Assembly: GCF_014279835.1 (NCBI RefSeq)
Contig: NZ_CP047942.1
Coordinates: forward strand, 744,001 to 808,000
Direction of reading: 5' to 3'
DNA from: Synechococcus sp. MVIR-18-1
Lineage (GTDB): Bacteria; Cyanobacteriota; Cyanobacteriia; PCC-6307; Cyanobiaceae
DNA length: 64,000 nt
Positions 36,228 to 44,797 of the stretch are shown here, one piece after another. The notes under the pieces are model-generated. The model had not been told where the DNA came from. It saw only the letters and a list, made by a program, of their open reading frames with translations, and did no database searches. The position numbers and the translations under genes were made by a program. Positions within the stretch are counted from its first letter, which is position 1, and the number at the start of each line of letters is the position of its first letter.

Positions 36228-37175
36228 ATGGATAAGGGCGTTGCTGCTGTTCTCACCTACTTAAGCGGGCGTGATTACCTGTCGTCTGCAGACGTTTCTG
36301 CGCAGGAAACCCAGGCTCTGCTCGACCTTGCGCGCCAACTGAAGTCTGGTGACCGGCGCATCGATCTCGGCAATCGGGTGCTCGGGTTGATCTTCACCAA
36401 AGCCTCCACACGCACCAGGGTGAGCTTTCAAGTGGCGATGGCCCGGCTCGGCGGTCAAACCGTGGATCTCAACCCCCAGGTCACCCAGCTCGGTCGGGGT
36501 GAACCCCTAGAAGACACAGCCAGGGTCTTGAGCCGTTTTTGCGACGCTCTCGCTGTGCGCACCTATGCCCAACAGGAGCTCGTGGATTACGCCTACTGGG
36601 CTTCGATTCCGGTGATCAATGCGCTTACGGATCTCGAACATCCCTGTCAGGCCTTGGCTGATTTCCTCACGATGCAGGAGGCCTTTGGTGATCTGCAAGG
36701 CCAAACCCTCGCTTATGTGGGAGATGGAAACAACGTGGCCCACTCCTTGATGCTCTGCGGTGCTCTGCTCGGCGTGAATGTGCGCATCGGCTGTCCCGAT
36801 GGTTTTGAGCCCCTTCCCGGGGTGCTGGATCAAGCACGTGCCCTTGCCGTTGCTGGTGCTCAGATTGAGGTCACCAGCGACCCGGGTGCGGCGGTGCGCG
36901 GCGCCCAGGCGTTGTACACGGATGTTTGGGCGTCGATGGGCCAGGAGGAGGAGCAGGCGGAGCGTGAACAGGCCTTCAAAGGGTTTTGCTTGGACGAGGC
37001 CCTGCTGGCAGAAGCGGATCCCAAAGCGATCGTGCTGCACTGCTTGCCTGCCCATCGCGATGAGGAGATCAGTGCCGGGGTGATGGAGAGTGCGTCCAGC
37101 CGGATCTTTGACCAAGCGGAGAATCGTTTGCATGCCCAGCAGGCGCTCCTCGCCGTTTTGCTGGGTGGTTTGTGA
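36228..37175 (+). CDS. argF: ornithine carbamoyltransferase
   Basis: 315 residues, the usual length. Carbamoyl-phosphate binding STRTRVSF (near 58), HPCQALADFLTMQE (near 138) and the ornithine/catalytic HCLPAHRDEEIS (near 273) are all present. It makes citrulline for arginine biosynthesis. It starts the tight run of genes leading to lexA: the next gene overlaps by 4 bases (GTGA). Confidence 0.95.
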   Translation: MDKGVAAVLTYLSGRDYLSSADVSAQETQALLDLARQLKSGDRRIDLGNRVLGLIFTKASTRTRVSFQVAMARLGGQTVDLNPQVTQLGRGEPLEDTARVLSRFCDALAVRTYAQQELVDYAYWASIPVINALTDLEHPCQALADFLTMQEAFGDLQGQTLAYVGDGNNVAHSLMLCGALLGVNVRIGCPDGFEPLPGVLDQARALAVAGAQIEVTSDPGAAVRGAQALYTDVWASMGQEEEQAEREQAFKGFCLDEALLAEADPKAIVLHCLPAHRDEEISAGVMESASSRIFDQAENRLHAQQALLAVLLGGL

Positions 37176-37924
37176 GCGCATCGCCCCAGGCGTTTTCCCT
37201 GCCTGGAGGAGCGATCACGGTGGTTCTTATTCATGGATTTACCGGATCGCCTTCTGAGATGGAGCTTCTCGCTGCCGCCTTCAATGCCGAGGGCTACGGC
37301 GTCGAAGTTCCCCTGCTCGTTGGTCATGGCACCACCCTCAGCGATTTGATGGAGGTGCAGCCAAAGCAGTGGATCGACCCGCTTGATGCCTTGATCACTC
37401 GTCTGTTATTAGAGGGGCAAATAGTGGTACTGGCAGGGTTGTCGTTGGGGTCGATTTTGAGCCTGCAACTGGCGTTGCGTTACCCCCAAATCAAGGCTCT
37501 CTTGCTGTACTCACCACCCATTCGCAGCGGAGACCCCCGTCGCTTTTTGGCCCCTTTGCTGATCCGATTCACGCAATCGCTGCCCAAGCCGGTCTCTGAT
37601 TTCTGTGACCCGATCGCGGCCCAGCGGCTTTGGTCTTACGACCGCTATCCCGTGGCCACCAGTGCTCTTGTGCTGGATCTCATCTCTCGCACGCGCAAGC
37701 AGCTCTCCAAGGTTCAGCAACCGCTGCTGGTGATTGCGAGTCGTCGCGACAAGGTGATTTCAGCCAGTGGTATCCAGCTTTTGATGCGCACCGTGAACTC
37801 TTCGCCTCGAGAGCTTCACTGGTTAGAGCGCAGTGGGCATGCGATCACTGTGGATGCTGAATGGATGGTGGTGCGTGATCTCAGTCTCAACTTTCTACGT
37901 AAGCTTTTTCCAACGTCAACTTGA
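37172..37924 (+). CDS. alpha/beta hydrolase (carboxylesterase-like)
   Basis: 250 residues. LIHGFTGSPSEME (about 19-31) holds the oxyanion loop, GLSLG (about 90-94) the nucleophile Ser, and SRRDKVIS and SGHAITVD carry candidates for the Asp and His of the triad. This pattern matches monoacylglycerol lipase or carboxylesterase-type small hydrolases. GTG start overlaps the argF stop by 4 bases. The substrate is unknown. Confidence 0.85.
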   Translation: MSASPQAFSLPGGAITVVLIHGFTGSPSEMELLAAAFNAEGYGVEVPLLVGHGTTLSDLMEVQPKQWIDPLDALITRLLLEGQIVVLAGLSLGSILSLQLALRYPQIKALLLYSPPIRSGDPRRFLAPLLIRFTQSLPKPVSDFCDPIAAQRLWSYDRYPVATSALVLDLISRTRKQLSKVQQPLLVIASRRDKVISASGIQLLMRTVNSSPRELHWLERSGHAITVDAEWMVVRDLSLNFLRKLFPTST

Positions 37925-37927
37925 AGC

Positions 37928-38098
37928 ATGGATCAAGTCGAACGAGACAATTGGCAAAGGGTTCTCGAAGCCCTAGAGGCGGCCGGTGACCGCGAAAGCG
38001 GCTTTTATCTCAGGGCTCAAGCGATCTGTAACGGTGAGCCAGACCCCTTGCTGGAGCAGGAGCAGAAGGATCAGGAACAGAGGGAGCAGGGCGCATGA
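37928..38098 (+). CDS. small conserved-type protein, unknown
   Basis: 56 codons, ATG at 37928, 3 bases after the hydrolase stop. The protein is charged, helix-prone (NWQRVLEALEAAGDRESGFY) with a Glu/Gln-rich tail. It is coupled to its neighbour by an ATGA overlap at 38095. Position in a run of tightly packed genes makes it likely to be real. Function unknown. Confidence 0.6.
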   Translation: MDQVERDNWQRVLEALEAAGDRESGFYLRAQAICNGEPDPLLEQEQKDQEQREQGA

Positions 38099-38343
38099 GC
38101 ATCGACCCGATCGAGCGTGGCCTGGAACAATCCTTTGAGCTCGAAAAGTGGGGGCGGTTCATTCGTGAGTGCGACGACATCGACACCCTGCGAGAAACGG
38201 CTTTGTCCTTGGTGCAGCAAATGGCTCAGCTCAAGGCTTCCAGTGCCTGGATGGCAACGCGTGCCTCTGAATCCGAAAACGGCAGATTGGAAATGTTGGC
38301 GGAATTGATCAAGCAAAAAAACGTCGATCAGGAGAAGTCATGA
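38095..38343 (+). CDS. small cyanobacterial protein, unknown
   Basis: 82 residues, acidic and helix-rich (DPIERGLEQSFELEKWGRFI, DIDTLRETALSLVQQMAQL). It resembles a small cytoplasmic protein found in many cyanobacteria with no assigned role. It overlaps both neighbours by 4 bases (ATGA), indicating coupled translation. Confidence 0.7.
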   Translation: MSIDPIERGLEQSFELEKWGRFIRECDDIDTLRETALSLVQQMAQLKASSAWMATRASESENGRLEMLAELIKQKNVDQEKS

Positions 38344-38810
38344 GCGTTCTTTCCATTCTGAGGACGTCGGTTGGATTGCGAACCATCGTGATCACCGGAT
38401 CCACCGCGGCTGTTGTGTCGGTTGCCTCTGCGTTGCCAAGCGATGCCAGCTGGGCGCCAAAACCTGAGCCCAAGTTTTGGAGTGAGGTGCGCCTGCAAAT
38501 GATGGATCAGGAAACGTCTGCACCATCGGATTGGACGTTTATGGAAGCGATGCAATCCCCCAAAATCGACGCAGCTGAATACTTACGTGATCCTCGCCGT
38601 GAGCAACAGACAGTGACCTTTCAGGCCTTGTTGTTGATGCGCAAAGGGGATGGCAATCCCTGGGGAATGCGGCAGTTATCGATGCGCGCCCAGTGCCTTG
38701 AGGGGGTGTTGGAACGCCAGGATCAACAGGGGGGGTGGAGTGTTTACCCAGGGCGACAGGGAACGGCGTCCAAGGTGAATTGGATCTGCGCACAAGCTCC
38801 CAATCCCTGA
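38340..38810 (+). CDS. secreted protein, unknown
   Basis: 156 residues with an N-terminal hydrophobic leader (TIVITGSTAAVVSVASAL). The mature part contains several Trp and Pro residues (SDASWAPKPEPKFW, GNPWGMRQL) and two Cys. No family is recognised. It follows the preceding gene with a 4-base overlap and precedes lexA by about 60 bases, which contain a candidate LexA operator. Confidence 0.6.
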   Translation: MSVLSILRTSVGLRTIVITGSTAAVVSVASALPSDASWAPKPEPKFWSEVRLQMMDQETSAPSDWTFMEAMQSPKIDAAEYLRDPRREQQTVTFQALLLMRKGDGNPWGMRQLSMRAQCLEGVLERQDQQGGWSVYPGRQGTASKVNWICAQAPNP

Positions 38811-38836
38811 GCCCCTTGCCAAATCTCTAGGGAATA

Positions 38837-38850
38837 GGTACATATGTATT
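38837..38850. promoter_or_regulatory. candidate LexA (SOS) operator
   Basis: GGTACATATGTATT has one half-site fully matching the cyanobacterial SOS-type consensus RGTACNNNDGTWC and one base off in the other half. It lies 20 bases upstream of the lexA start, consistent with self-repression. No experiment is implied. Confidence 0.5.
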
Positions 38851-38870
38851 GACTGAATTGGATCATCCCG

Positions 38871-39488
38871 GTGACCACTGGATCCCCCGAGCCGCTCACC
38901 ACTGCTCAGCAGGAGCTTTACGACTGGCTGTCGGACTACATCGGTAGCCATCGCCATAGCCCCTCCATCCGTCAGATGATGCAGGCGATGGGGCTTCGTT
39001 CTCCCGCTCCTGTGCAAAGTCGCTTGCGCCATTTGCAGCAGAAGGGATGGCTCACCTGGCAAGAGGGGCAAGCGCGCACCTTGCAATTGTTGGGAGATGT
39101 GGCCTCGGGTATTCCAGTGCTTGGCGCTGTAGCGGCCGGTGGTTTGGTTGAAACCTTCGATGATGTGCAAGAACATCTCGATTTGGCTCCAGTGCTCGAA
39201 ACCCGTGGCTTGTTTGCGCTCACCGTGAATGGTGATTCGATGGTGGACGCTCACATCGCCGATGGTGATGTGGTGCTTATGGAGCCCGTACACGAGCCCG
39301 GTCGTTTGCGTCAGGGCACGATTGTGAGTGCCCTGGTGGCTGGCAGTGGCACCACCCTCAAGCATTTCCACCTTGATGGAAGTGTGGTGCGCTTGGAAGC
39401 GGCAAATCCTGCTTATGACCCCATTGAGTTGCCAGCGGAGCAGGTGCAGGTGCAAGGCAAATTAATGGCGGTGTGGCGCCAGGTTTGA
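38871..39488 (+). CDS. lexA: LexA repressor
   Basis: 205 residues, GTG start. The N-terminal winged helix contains the recognition segment SIRQMMQAMGLRSPAPVQSR, and the C-terminal S24 peptidase domain has the cleavage pair Ala89-Gly90 (VAAGG), the nucleophile Ser123 in GDSM and Lys164 in TTLK. All residues needed for self-cleavage are therefore present. A candidate operator lies upstream. In cyanobacteria LexA may control genes other than classical SOS targets. Confidence 0.93.
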   Translation: MTTGSPEPLTTAQQELYDWLSDYIGSHRHSPSIRQMMQAMGLRSPAPVQSRLRHLQQKGWLTWQEGQARTLQLLGDVASGIPVLGAVAAGGLVETFDDVQEHLDLAPVLETRGLFALTVNGDSMVDAHIADGDVVLMEPVHEPGRLRQGTIVSALVAGSGTTLKHFHLDGSVVRLEAANPAYDPIELPAEQVQVQGKLMAVWRQV

Positions 39489-39552
39489 GCTCCATGGCGG
39501 TGTAAGCTTCGCCACGACAACGACAAGGCTTTCGAGCTTCGGAGTTGTTGAT

Positions 39553-39625
39553 GGGGCCATAGCTCAGCTGGTAGAGCACCTGCATGGCATGCAGGGGGTC
39601 AGCGGTTCGAATCCGCTTGGCTCCA
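39553..39625 (+). tRNA. tRNA-Ala (GGC)
   Basis: 73 bases forming a complete cloverleaf: acceptor GGGGCCA / TGGCTCC, D stem GCTC...GAGC, anticodon stem CCTGC/GCAGG with loop ATGGCAT (anticodon GGC), and a T arm containing GGTTCGAATCC. CCA is not encoded. It is followed 8 bases later by a small membrane-protein gene, and lies at the start of the gene-sparse region. Confidence 0.95.
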
Positions 39626-39633
39626 TTGATTGA

Positions 39634-39945
39634 ATGAAGTCTGCTTTTTTTGCTACCAAGAGAAGGCGTTGGTTTGCTTCCTTGGAAAAGTCAGAGAAAA
39701 GTGCATTGGTGAAGATCGCCTTGCTCGCTTTTGGTTGGCCCTTGGCCCTCAATCATTTTTACGAGGGAAACGCTGGGAGTGGTCTTATCGCCATCCTCGT
39801 GACGTGGATCGCCTGGATCTCGATTTTTGGAATAGTGCTGTGGATTTTTCCCTATTTCACAGCAGTGTTCAAAGCCTTAAGGGAGTTTGAAGATCGGTCA
39901 CCTCAGTTTGAGGAAAGGCCATCCCTCGACCCCAAGCGTCAATGA
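39634..39945 (+). CDS. small TM2-like membrane protein
   Basis: 103 residues with two hydrophobic segments (about 24-42 and 50-72) linked by GWPLALNHFYEGNAGSG, a motif similar to TM2-domain proteins (GxHxFYxG). The tail is charged. Located directly after the tRNA-Ala; no promoter is obvious between, so read-through transcription is possible. Function unknown. Confidence 0.65.
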   Translation: MKSAFFATKRRRWFASLEKSEKSALVKIALLAFGWPLALNHFYEGNAGSGLIAILVTWIAWISIFGIVLWIFPYFTAVFKALREFEDRSPQFEERPSLDPKRQ

Positions 39946-40137
39946 TTTTATCCAATGGTTACATCTGTTGCCTTACTGATTGATGGGCGAAGGGTATTTC
40001 AACCCCATTATGGTTAGCGACGACGAAGTCTCTGTACTGCCTAAACGAACTGGGTTGGTCCAAGTGATATCAGAGCCTTTTGCCGTTGTCTTTGATCAGG
40101 AGCCTGGCTATACAAGGAATGCTCGTCAAAGCAGTCA

Positions 40138-40713
40138 ATGGTTGAGAAAATTCTGCTGCTATCACTTTCATTAGGCATTTTAGGAGTTGTCGATCATGAA
40201 GTGATTGCAGCTTCGTTGCCAAATCGTGAATCAGTTGAGTTTTTAGAAAGTGAAGGACGTAACTATGCAGTGATAAATTTTAGCAGTGAAGAATGTAAAG
40301 TATCGGGAAGCGCTGCTAGGCGGGCAATCCTTTACTCTTGTTTTGCAATTGTTTATCCAGGTGGCAAGGTTGGCTCCCTTACTTACATGCTTAAGTCTGC
40401 AGATATAGGGGTTAAAGATAGTGTAAGCTGTCCTTTATCGGCTAATAAGAATCAAGCCACGCTTTTTCATACAAGGTTCAGCGACAACTTGCCCCGTGCT
40501 GGTTTGGGTGCATTCGCAACCTATGCGATGGCTAGAAATGTGAGAGAAGAAGGAAACACTTATTATGCTGACATCGCATTCCCGGCATGGTGGCTAAATC
40601 AAAACAAGCATGTTAAGGAGGGTTTGGTTGATGTAAAAGCAGAAGATATTTGTGGAATTAACTATTATTTCAAACCTTCTAAGAAGCTTTTCGATTTAAT
40701 CGAGACCTTTTAG
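40138..40713 (+). CDS. secreted protein, unknown
   Basis: 191 residues with an N-terminal leader (ILLLSLSLGILGVVDHEVIA, cleaved near IAA-SL). The mature part has four cysteines (SEECKV, LYSCFA, DSVSCPL, AEDICGI). No family recognised. The base composition is AT-rich relative to the surrounding core genes, consistent with accessory DNA. A 64-codon frame at 39980 overlaps its start and is judged spurious. Confidence 0.65.
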   Translation: MVEKILLLSLSLGILGVVDHEVIAASLPNRESVEFLESEGRNYAVINFSSEECKVSGSAARRAILYSCFAIVYPGGKVGSLTYMLKSADIGVKDSVSCPLSANKNQATLFHTRFSDNLPRAGLGAFATYAMARNVREEGNTYYADIAFPAWWLNQNKHVKEGLVDVKAEDICGINYYFKPSKKLFDLIETF

Positions 40714-40825
40714 GGCCAAGTTTTTTCTATTTCAATGTCAATGAATAGGCTCAAAACCGTCTCCTTCCTATGGGTGCCGCACTGCAGCTTCGGGAATCAA
40801 CGACCTTAGGTCGACGTTTGATCCA

Positions 40826-41023
40826 ATGATTGTGTTATCAATGGATCACGCCACAGGGCCCGATAAAGAGCCCACTGCGCGAGAACAGATAACCGTTTCT
40901 TCCATGAATCGAAAAACACTGCCTACAGAGCGGGGCTCTGTAGCTTCGAGGCCAAATGTGTCCGCGACAACCAAAAAGCAACCAGAATTAATCACTTGGG
41001 AGGAGCTGATTGGTAAACGCTAA
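40826..41023 (+). CDS. small hypothetical protein
   Basis: 65 codons with Ser/Thr-rich, basic sequence and no hydrophobic segment (GPDKEPTAREQITVSS, KKQPELITWEELIGKR). It is isolated, with about 110 bases on each side and no clear ribosome site. It may be a real small protein, but the evidence is weak. Confidence 0.35.
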   Translation: MIVLSMDHATGPDKEPTAREQITVSSMNRKTLPTERGSVASRPNVSATTKKQPELITWEELIGKR

Positions 41024-41063
41024 ATATGGTGCTTGCTGATGGCTTGCCAACACTAAATATGGT
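41016..41063. repeat. short direct repeat
   Basis: AACGCTAAATATGGT (41016-41030) and AACACTAAATATGGT (41049-41063) differ at one base and are 33 bases apart. The first overlaps the end of the small ORF. Too short and single to be called an attachment site. Confidence 0.5.
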
Positions 41064-41178
41064 CTATCAAGTGGGTTGTTCTTTGTTGCTGCTGCAGAGC
41101 TGATCGCTCGTTCACCTTTTGATTCAGTCAGCAGCATTAGCTGGGTGATGATCAGCGGGTTCGATGCTTCTCGTTTCG

Positions 41179-42039
41179 ATGCCCACCATTGCGTTGCTTG
41201 GCACCGGTTTGCTCGGTGAGGCCATCGGCTGCCGTCTGCTCGAGCGAGGGGTGACCTTAAGGGTCTGGAACCGCACCCCTGAAAAATGTGAGCCTCTCCT
41301 GGAGCGGGGGGCTGTGCTGATCGACTCACTAGATGGGTCAGCCAAGGGCTGTGATGCCGTGATCACAGTGCTGCGCGATGGGCCTGTGAGCGCAGAGGTG
41401 ATTGCCGAGCTGGGTGATCTCGATGCCGCTTGCTGCCTGCCGATGGGCACGATGGGAATCAGTGAATCCCGGCAATTGGAGCTGCAGGTTCAAGGGCAGC
41501 AGGGTGTCTACTTGGAGGCACCGGTTTTAGGTAGCAAGGCAGAGGCCTTGAAGGGCAAGCTATTGGTGATGGCGGGAGGCGATGCCTCCGTGTATCAACA
41601 ACAGTTGCCACTGCTAAAACTGCTCGCAGAAGAGCCCAAATGGATGGGCCCCACCGGCCGTGCAGCCGCCAGCAAGTTGGCTCTTAACCAGCTCATTGCC
41701 AGCCTCACCCACGGCTACTCCTTGGCGTTGCGTTTGGTCCAGGCCTCCGGGTTGGAGGTGGAGCGCTTTATGGAGGTGCTGCGTCCATCAGCGCTTTATG
41801 CACCCACCGTGGATAAGAAGCTCGAACGGATGCTCTCGCACGACTTCAGCAATCCCAACTTCAGCACGGCGCTCCTGCGCAAAGATTTGCGGCTGTTTGT
41901 GCATGAAGCATCTCTGGCTGGGGTGAATGCTGAGGCCCTCGAGGGGTTGGTGGAGCTCCTAACTTGCGCGGAAGGGACTTCGCTTGATGCAGGCGATTAT
42001 TCAGGGCTGCACGCTCTGACAGCAGGGTCATTCGATTGA
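41179..42039 (+). CDS. 3-hydroxyisobutyrate dehydrogenase family oxidoreductase
   Basis: About 286 residues. ALLGTGLLGEAIG at the N-terminus is the dinucleotide fold loop, EAPVLGSKAEALKGKLLVMAGG (near 118-139) and the segment near Lys of NQLIASLTHGYSLAL match the beta-hydroxyacid dehydrogenase fold. ATG 41179 is preferred over the one at 41164, since the fold begins at once. Possible substrates include glyoxylate/succinate semialdehyde. Cofactor and substrate are not settled. Confidence 0.85.
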   Translation: MPTIALLGTGLLGEAIGCRLLERGVTLRVWNRTPEKCEPLLERGAVLIDSLDGSAKGCDAVITVLRDGPVSAEVIAELGDLDAACCLPMGTMGISESRQLELQVQGQQGVYLEAPVLGSKAEALKGKLLVMAGGDASVYQQQLPLLKLLAEEPKWMGPTGRAAASKLALNQLIASLTHGYSLALRLVQASGLEVERFMEVLRPSALYAPTVDKKLERMLSHDFSNPNFSTALLRKDLRLFVHEASLAGVNAEALEGLVELLTCAEGTSLDAGDYSGLHALTAGSFD

Positions 42040-42129
42040 TGCTCATTGATGACTATCAGCGGCCTCCAGGCTTATCGAATCCGCAAGCAGCGGTTCTGAT
42101 CACCATTGGCCTGCAGGTTGTTAAAAGCA

Positions 42130-42462
42130 CTAGGAGTGATCAAAGGGCTGAAGCAGCGTTGCATCAATGTCAGCCTTTGGATTGAGCTTCAGGACCATCC
42201 ACAACAGCATTGCTGAGCATGCCTTGTCATCAGCGCCATAATCGTATTTCCAGTCCTTAATCATGCCGACGAGCTCATGCTGAGCATTGGTGATGAATGC
42301 ATCCGTCCATTCCTGCATAGCCAAATCGTTCAAGCCGTGAATAGTGTCACAGATCAACTGCGGAACTGGAGTCGTCTGCGTCTGACTCAGCGCTGATGAC
42401 CTCAGAAACTTGAGTTCGCCTCCTCTTGTAGCAACTGTGCTACCCCGTTTCCAAAAGACCAA
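42130..42462 (-). CDS. hypothetical protein, uncertain start
   Basis: 110 codons from a TTG that overlaps the tautomerase gene by 61 bases; a later ATG at 42318 gives a 62-residue protein. Sequence is mildly acidic, with MQEWTDAFITNAQHELVGMI and LLWMVLKLNP. No family is recognised. The shorter version, or a start near the end of the tautomerase gene, is likely, so the left part of this annotation is weak. Confidence 0.45.
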   Translation of the reverse strand: MVFWKRGSTVATRGGELKFLRSSALSQTQTTPVPQLICDTIHGLNDLAMQEWTDAFITNAQHELVGMIKDWKYDYGADDKACSAMLLWMVLKLNPKADIDATLLQPFDHS

Positions 42463-42803
42463 TCTTCCCGTTGTGTTGGACTAATACTGATGAAGAGGTC
42501 TTCTTTGCGAATGCCTTGTTTCTCGAGCTCTTCAGCGAGAACACGGAAGAGCTCAATCTTCAACTCCTTGCTTCTGGGTGAAGACGTGATCTGAAGAAGT
42601 AGGGGTGGCTTGTCTGATCGCTGAATCCCCCACATGCTGCGATTAATACGCATTCGTGATTTTTTGTATTCGTTAATAATATAAAAACCACCATTCTCTG
42701 GGATTCCCCAAGCTCTCACAAGGCAAGCATGAATCGTCTTTTGAAGATGATCGATCGATTCTTCTGTCATCCCCTCTGTGATGTTAATCGTGATGAGTGG
42801 CAT
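42402..42803 (-). CDS. tautomerase-superfamily protein
   Basis: 133 residues beginning MPLITINITEGM, so Pro2 follows the initiator Met as in 4-oxalocrotonate tautomerase and related enzymes, where the free Pro amine is the catalytic base. An Arg in NRSMWGIQRSDKPP and FISISPTQREDWSFGNG resemble the longer MIF/cis-CaaD-like members, about twice the size of the short tautomerases. The substrate is unknown. Probably co-transcribed with the next gene on the minus strand. Confidence 0.75.
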   Translation of the reverse strand: MPLITINITEGMTEESIDHLQKTIHACLVRAWGIPENGGFYIINEYKKSRMRINRSMWGIQRSDKPPLLLQITSSPRSKELKIELFRVLAEELEKQGIRKEDLFISISPTQREDWSFGNGVAQLLQEEANSSF

Positions 42804-43267
42804 CCGATGGCTTAAATTCTACGCTTCTTTAATAGCATGTATTGATTGCTTGGAATCCTCTTTCCTTTGGCAAGGTCTTCGAGCTGTTTGTCGGATCCTA
42901 TTGAGATATCTTGGACCACCGTTCAGATTGCTTCTATGTGCTGATTTGGTGCCATAAGGCTTTTTTGTCTTTGTTTGGAGTTACCGAACGACCGTTTAAA
43001 AGTCTTTGATATGAACATGAAGCCTTCCTTGCTAAATGACTGCTGCCTTTGAAGACTATTGTAGGCAACATGTTACAGCTTGAATGATAACTATTTGGCC
43101 GCTACTTTCTAAGTCGTCTTTTCGGAAATGACCGAAACTATGATTTTTGAGTAAGATGCATATGCCATTACCTTTCAATATGTCTGGGAGTAATCTTCTT
43201 GTTAATAACTGAAAGAATAGCTGGCTTTATGTTTATGCTTAATTATCGGTGATTGTTTGCTTGATTC
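42804..43267. other. AT-rich intergenic region
   Basis: About 460 bases with no open frame of credible coding quality, no tRNA-like fold and no clear terminator. It begins the gene-sparse part of the accessory region. Confidence 0.5.
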
Positions 43268-43453
43268 TTAATCTTCTTCTTCAACCCTGGGGTTTTCTGC
43301 TGTCCATGCTCGTTCGAGTGCATTCACGTTTGCACTTCTTTCGGGAGACTCAACGATCACATTGACATTTCGCTTGGCAAGAATCAAGCGCACGAGAGAA
43401 ACCAAAAACCAGTAAGCGGTGGCAAACAGCACACTGAAGTAGACAAAACGCAC
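43268..43453 (-). CDS. small single-pass membrane protein
   Basis: 61 residues. GTG start preceded by GGAG at 7 bases spacing. One membrane segment (FVYFSVLFATAYWFLVSLVR) followed by a soluble charged tail (KRNVNVIVESPERSANVN, RVEEED). No family recognised. It is one of several tiny membrane proteins in 43-45 kb. Confidence 0.55.
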   Translation of the reverse strand: MRFVYFSVLFATAYWFLVSLVRLILAKRNVNVIVESPERSANVNALERAWTAENPRVEEED

Positions 43454-43594
43454 TCTCTCTCCATCGGTTATGAGTTGATGCTAAGGGGGCTTTGTGGGCC
43501 GTTGCGGCCCTGCAATCCCGTTTTGTTGCAAGCTGCTTTAGGCCTGTCTCCCTTGACCAACGTCCTGGTGACGAGTTTGATAGGACACTTTGTG

Positions 43595-43927
43595 ATGGCA
43601 GCGATGCAAGACGATGCTCTTAAAGCGTTGATCTCTGATTTGGGAGAAGGGATCGTGATTGATCCAGAGCTTCTTGAGGGTTGCTCGGTTGCTGCCCATG
43701 ATCTTGATGACATGGACGCTGCTCAAGCTGCTGAGGTTGCAGCTCACGTGTTTTTCACATTGTTTGAAACCAAGGTTTTGGAGCAGACCGGTGAGAGTGC
43801 CGAACCTGAAGAGGGTGAATGGTCTGGCTTGGTGAATGGGTTTCGCTTCGTCATTGAACGGGATGGTGATGGTGACCTTGTGGTGGATTTCAGTGAGGCT
43901 CCATCCGTGAGTTCCAGCGATGCTTGA
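43595..43927 (+). CDS. small acidic protein, unknown
   Basis: About 110 residues from ATG 43595, which has AGGA nine bases upstream; the frame opens at 43475, but the extra 40 residues look untranslated. Sequence is acidic (QDDALKALISDLGEGIVIDPE, EEGEWSGLVNGF) with a C-terminal acidic stretch DGDGDLVVDFSE. No family recognised. Confidence 0.6.
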   Translation: MAAMQDDALKALISDLGEGIVIDPELLEGCSVAAHDLDDMDAAQAAEVAAHVFFTLFETKVLEQTGESAEPEEGEWSGLVNGFRFVIERDGDGDLVVDFSEAPSVSSSDA

Positions 43928-43987
43928 GATTGGCCCCAACATCGCCTTGGAGCTTGTTTGTGACAGCTAGAGCATCAAGGTCGTTGC

Positions 43988-44140
43988 ATGCGGATTGAGA
44001 AAGTTGAGCAGGTTGCAGCCCTGATCATTACGGCTGGACTCGTGCTTGGAAATTTTGTGATGTTCACTCCATGGAGGAATGACCAAGACCCTCGCAACCG
44101 CCAAGTGGCTCCGCTTCAATCGCAGCCTGATCGACCCTGA
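43988..44140 (+). CDS. 50-residue single-pass membrane protein
   Basis: 50 codons from ATG 43988 with AAGG nine bases upstream. One membrane segment (VAALIITAGLVLGNFVMF) followed by a charged Pro/Asn/Gln-rich tail (RNDQDPRNRQVAPLQSQ). No family recognised. Confidence 0.55.
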   Translation: MRIEKVEQVAALIITAGLVLGNFVMFTPWRNDQDPRNRQVAPLQSQPDRP

Positions 44141-44256
44141 TCGATCTGATCCCTGGTTTGTTGATTGGGATGGCTGCGGTACGTCTGGCATGTGGCGAAG
44201 CGCGTTGTGATCACGGCTATAAAGCTTTATGATCTGATTCCTTGGAGATCAAGATT

Positions 44257-44388
44257 TTGGGAAATTACACAGTCGCCATTCTTGCAACCATTGGTCTTGT
44301 GATTGTTTTTACTGTTCCTGTTGTTTGGCAATTTTTGCAGCCCAACGATGATGACTTTGGCGATATCAGTAAAAAGCCAAAGCAGTAA
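44257..44388 (+). CDS. 43-residue single-pass membrane protein
   Basis: 43 codons from TTG 44257, with GGAG nine bases upstream. A membrane segment (VAILATIGLVIVFTVPVVW) followed by an acidic then basic tail (QPNDDDFGDISKKPKQ). Size and layout recall photosystem-type small subunits, but no specific one matches. Confidence 0.45.
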   Translation: MGNYTVAILATIGLVIVFTVPVVWQFLQPNDDDFGDISKKPKQ

Positions 44389-44480
44389 TAATACTGTTTG
44401 CGATTATAATTTGATTGTATTGCTGTTAAGGCGTAAATTTTCCTGGTTTGCATGCAATTTGAAATGTCTAACCCATTCGG

Positions 44481-44675
44481 TTAGGTTTGTTGTTCAGAAT
44501 CGATGCTAATTCTCTCTTCTGGTGTTAGGTGCTCTTTGATGATTGGTGATTCCTCACCTGCTTCCAAGGCTCTAATGTCTCGTTCGATGTTATCGATAAA
44601 GAGTTTGTTTCCATTGGCTTTGGCAATGCTTAGTACCTTTTTTAATCCCTCTAACAACTGCTCGTAATCGCTCAT
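44481..44675 (-). CDS. small hypothetical protein
   Basis: 64 residues, acidic, helical (YEQLLEGLKKVLSIAKANG, IERDIRALEAGEESP), no membrane segment. No family recognised. The charge and regular helix pattern support a real protein. Confidence 0.5.
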   Translation of the reverse strand: MSDYEQLLEGLKKVLSIAKANGNKLFIDNIERDIRALEAGEESPIIKEHLTPEERISIDSEQQT

Positions 44676-44797
44676 TGATCCTTTGTGGCTGTCGCTGACG
44701 GTGGTTCAACCTTAGGCTTCAGAGCCTTCGTCATCAGATCTTCTCGTCATTACAGCCTTAAATCCTTGGATGCTTTTGCTGGTTTGGCAATGCGCCT

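Noticed and set aside
39553-39625. tRNA-Ala as integration site of an island
   Set aside because: No integrase and no duplicated tRNA 3' end were seen downstream within the window.
39980-40174. 64-codon plus-strand frame
   Set aside because: Overlaps the start of the secreted protein gene at 40138 and has no ribosome site.
41016-41063. Repeat pair as attachment site or CRISPR
   Set aside because: Only two copies, too short, no spacer pattern, no integrase nearby.
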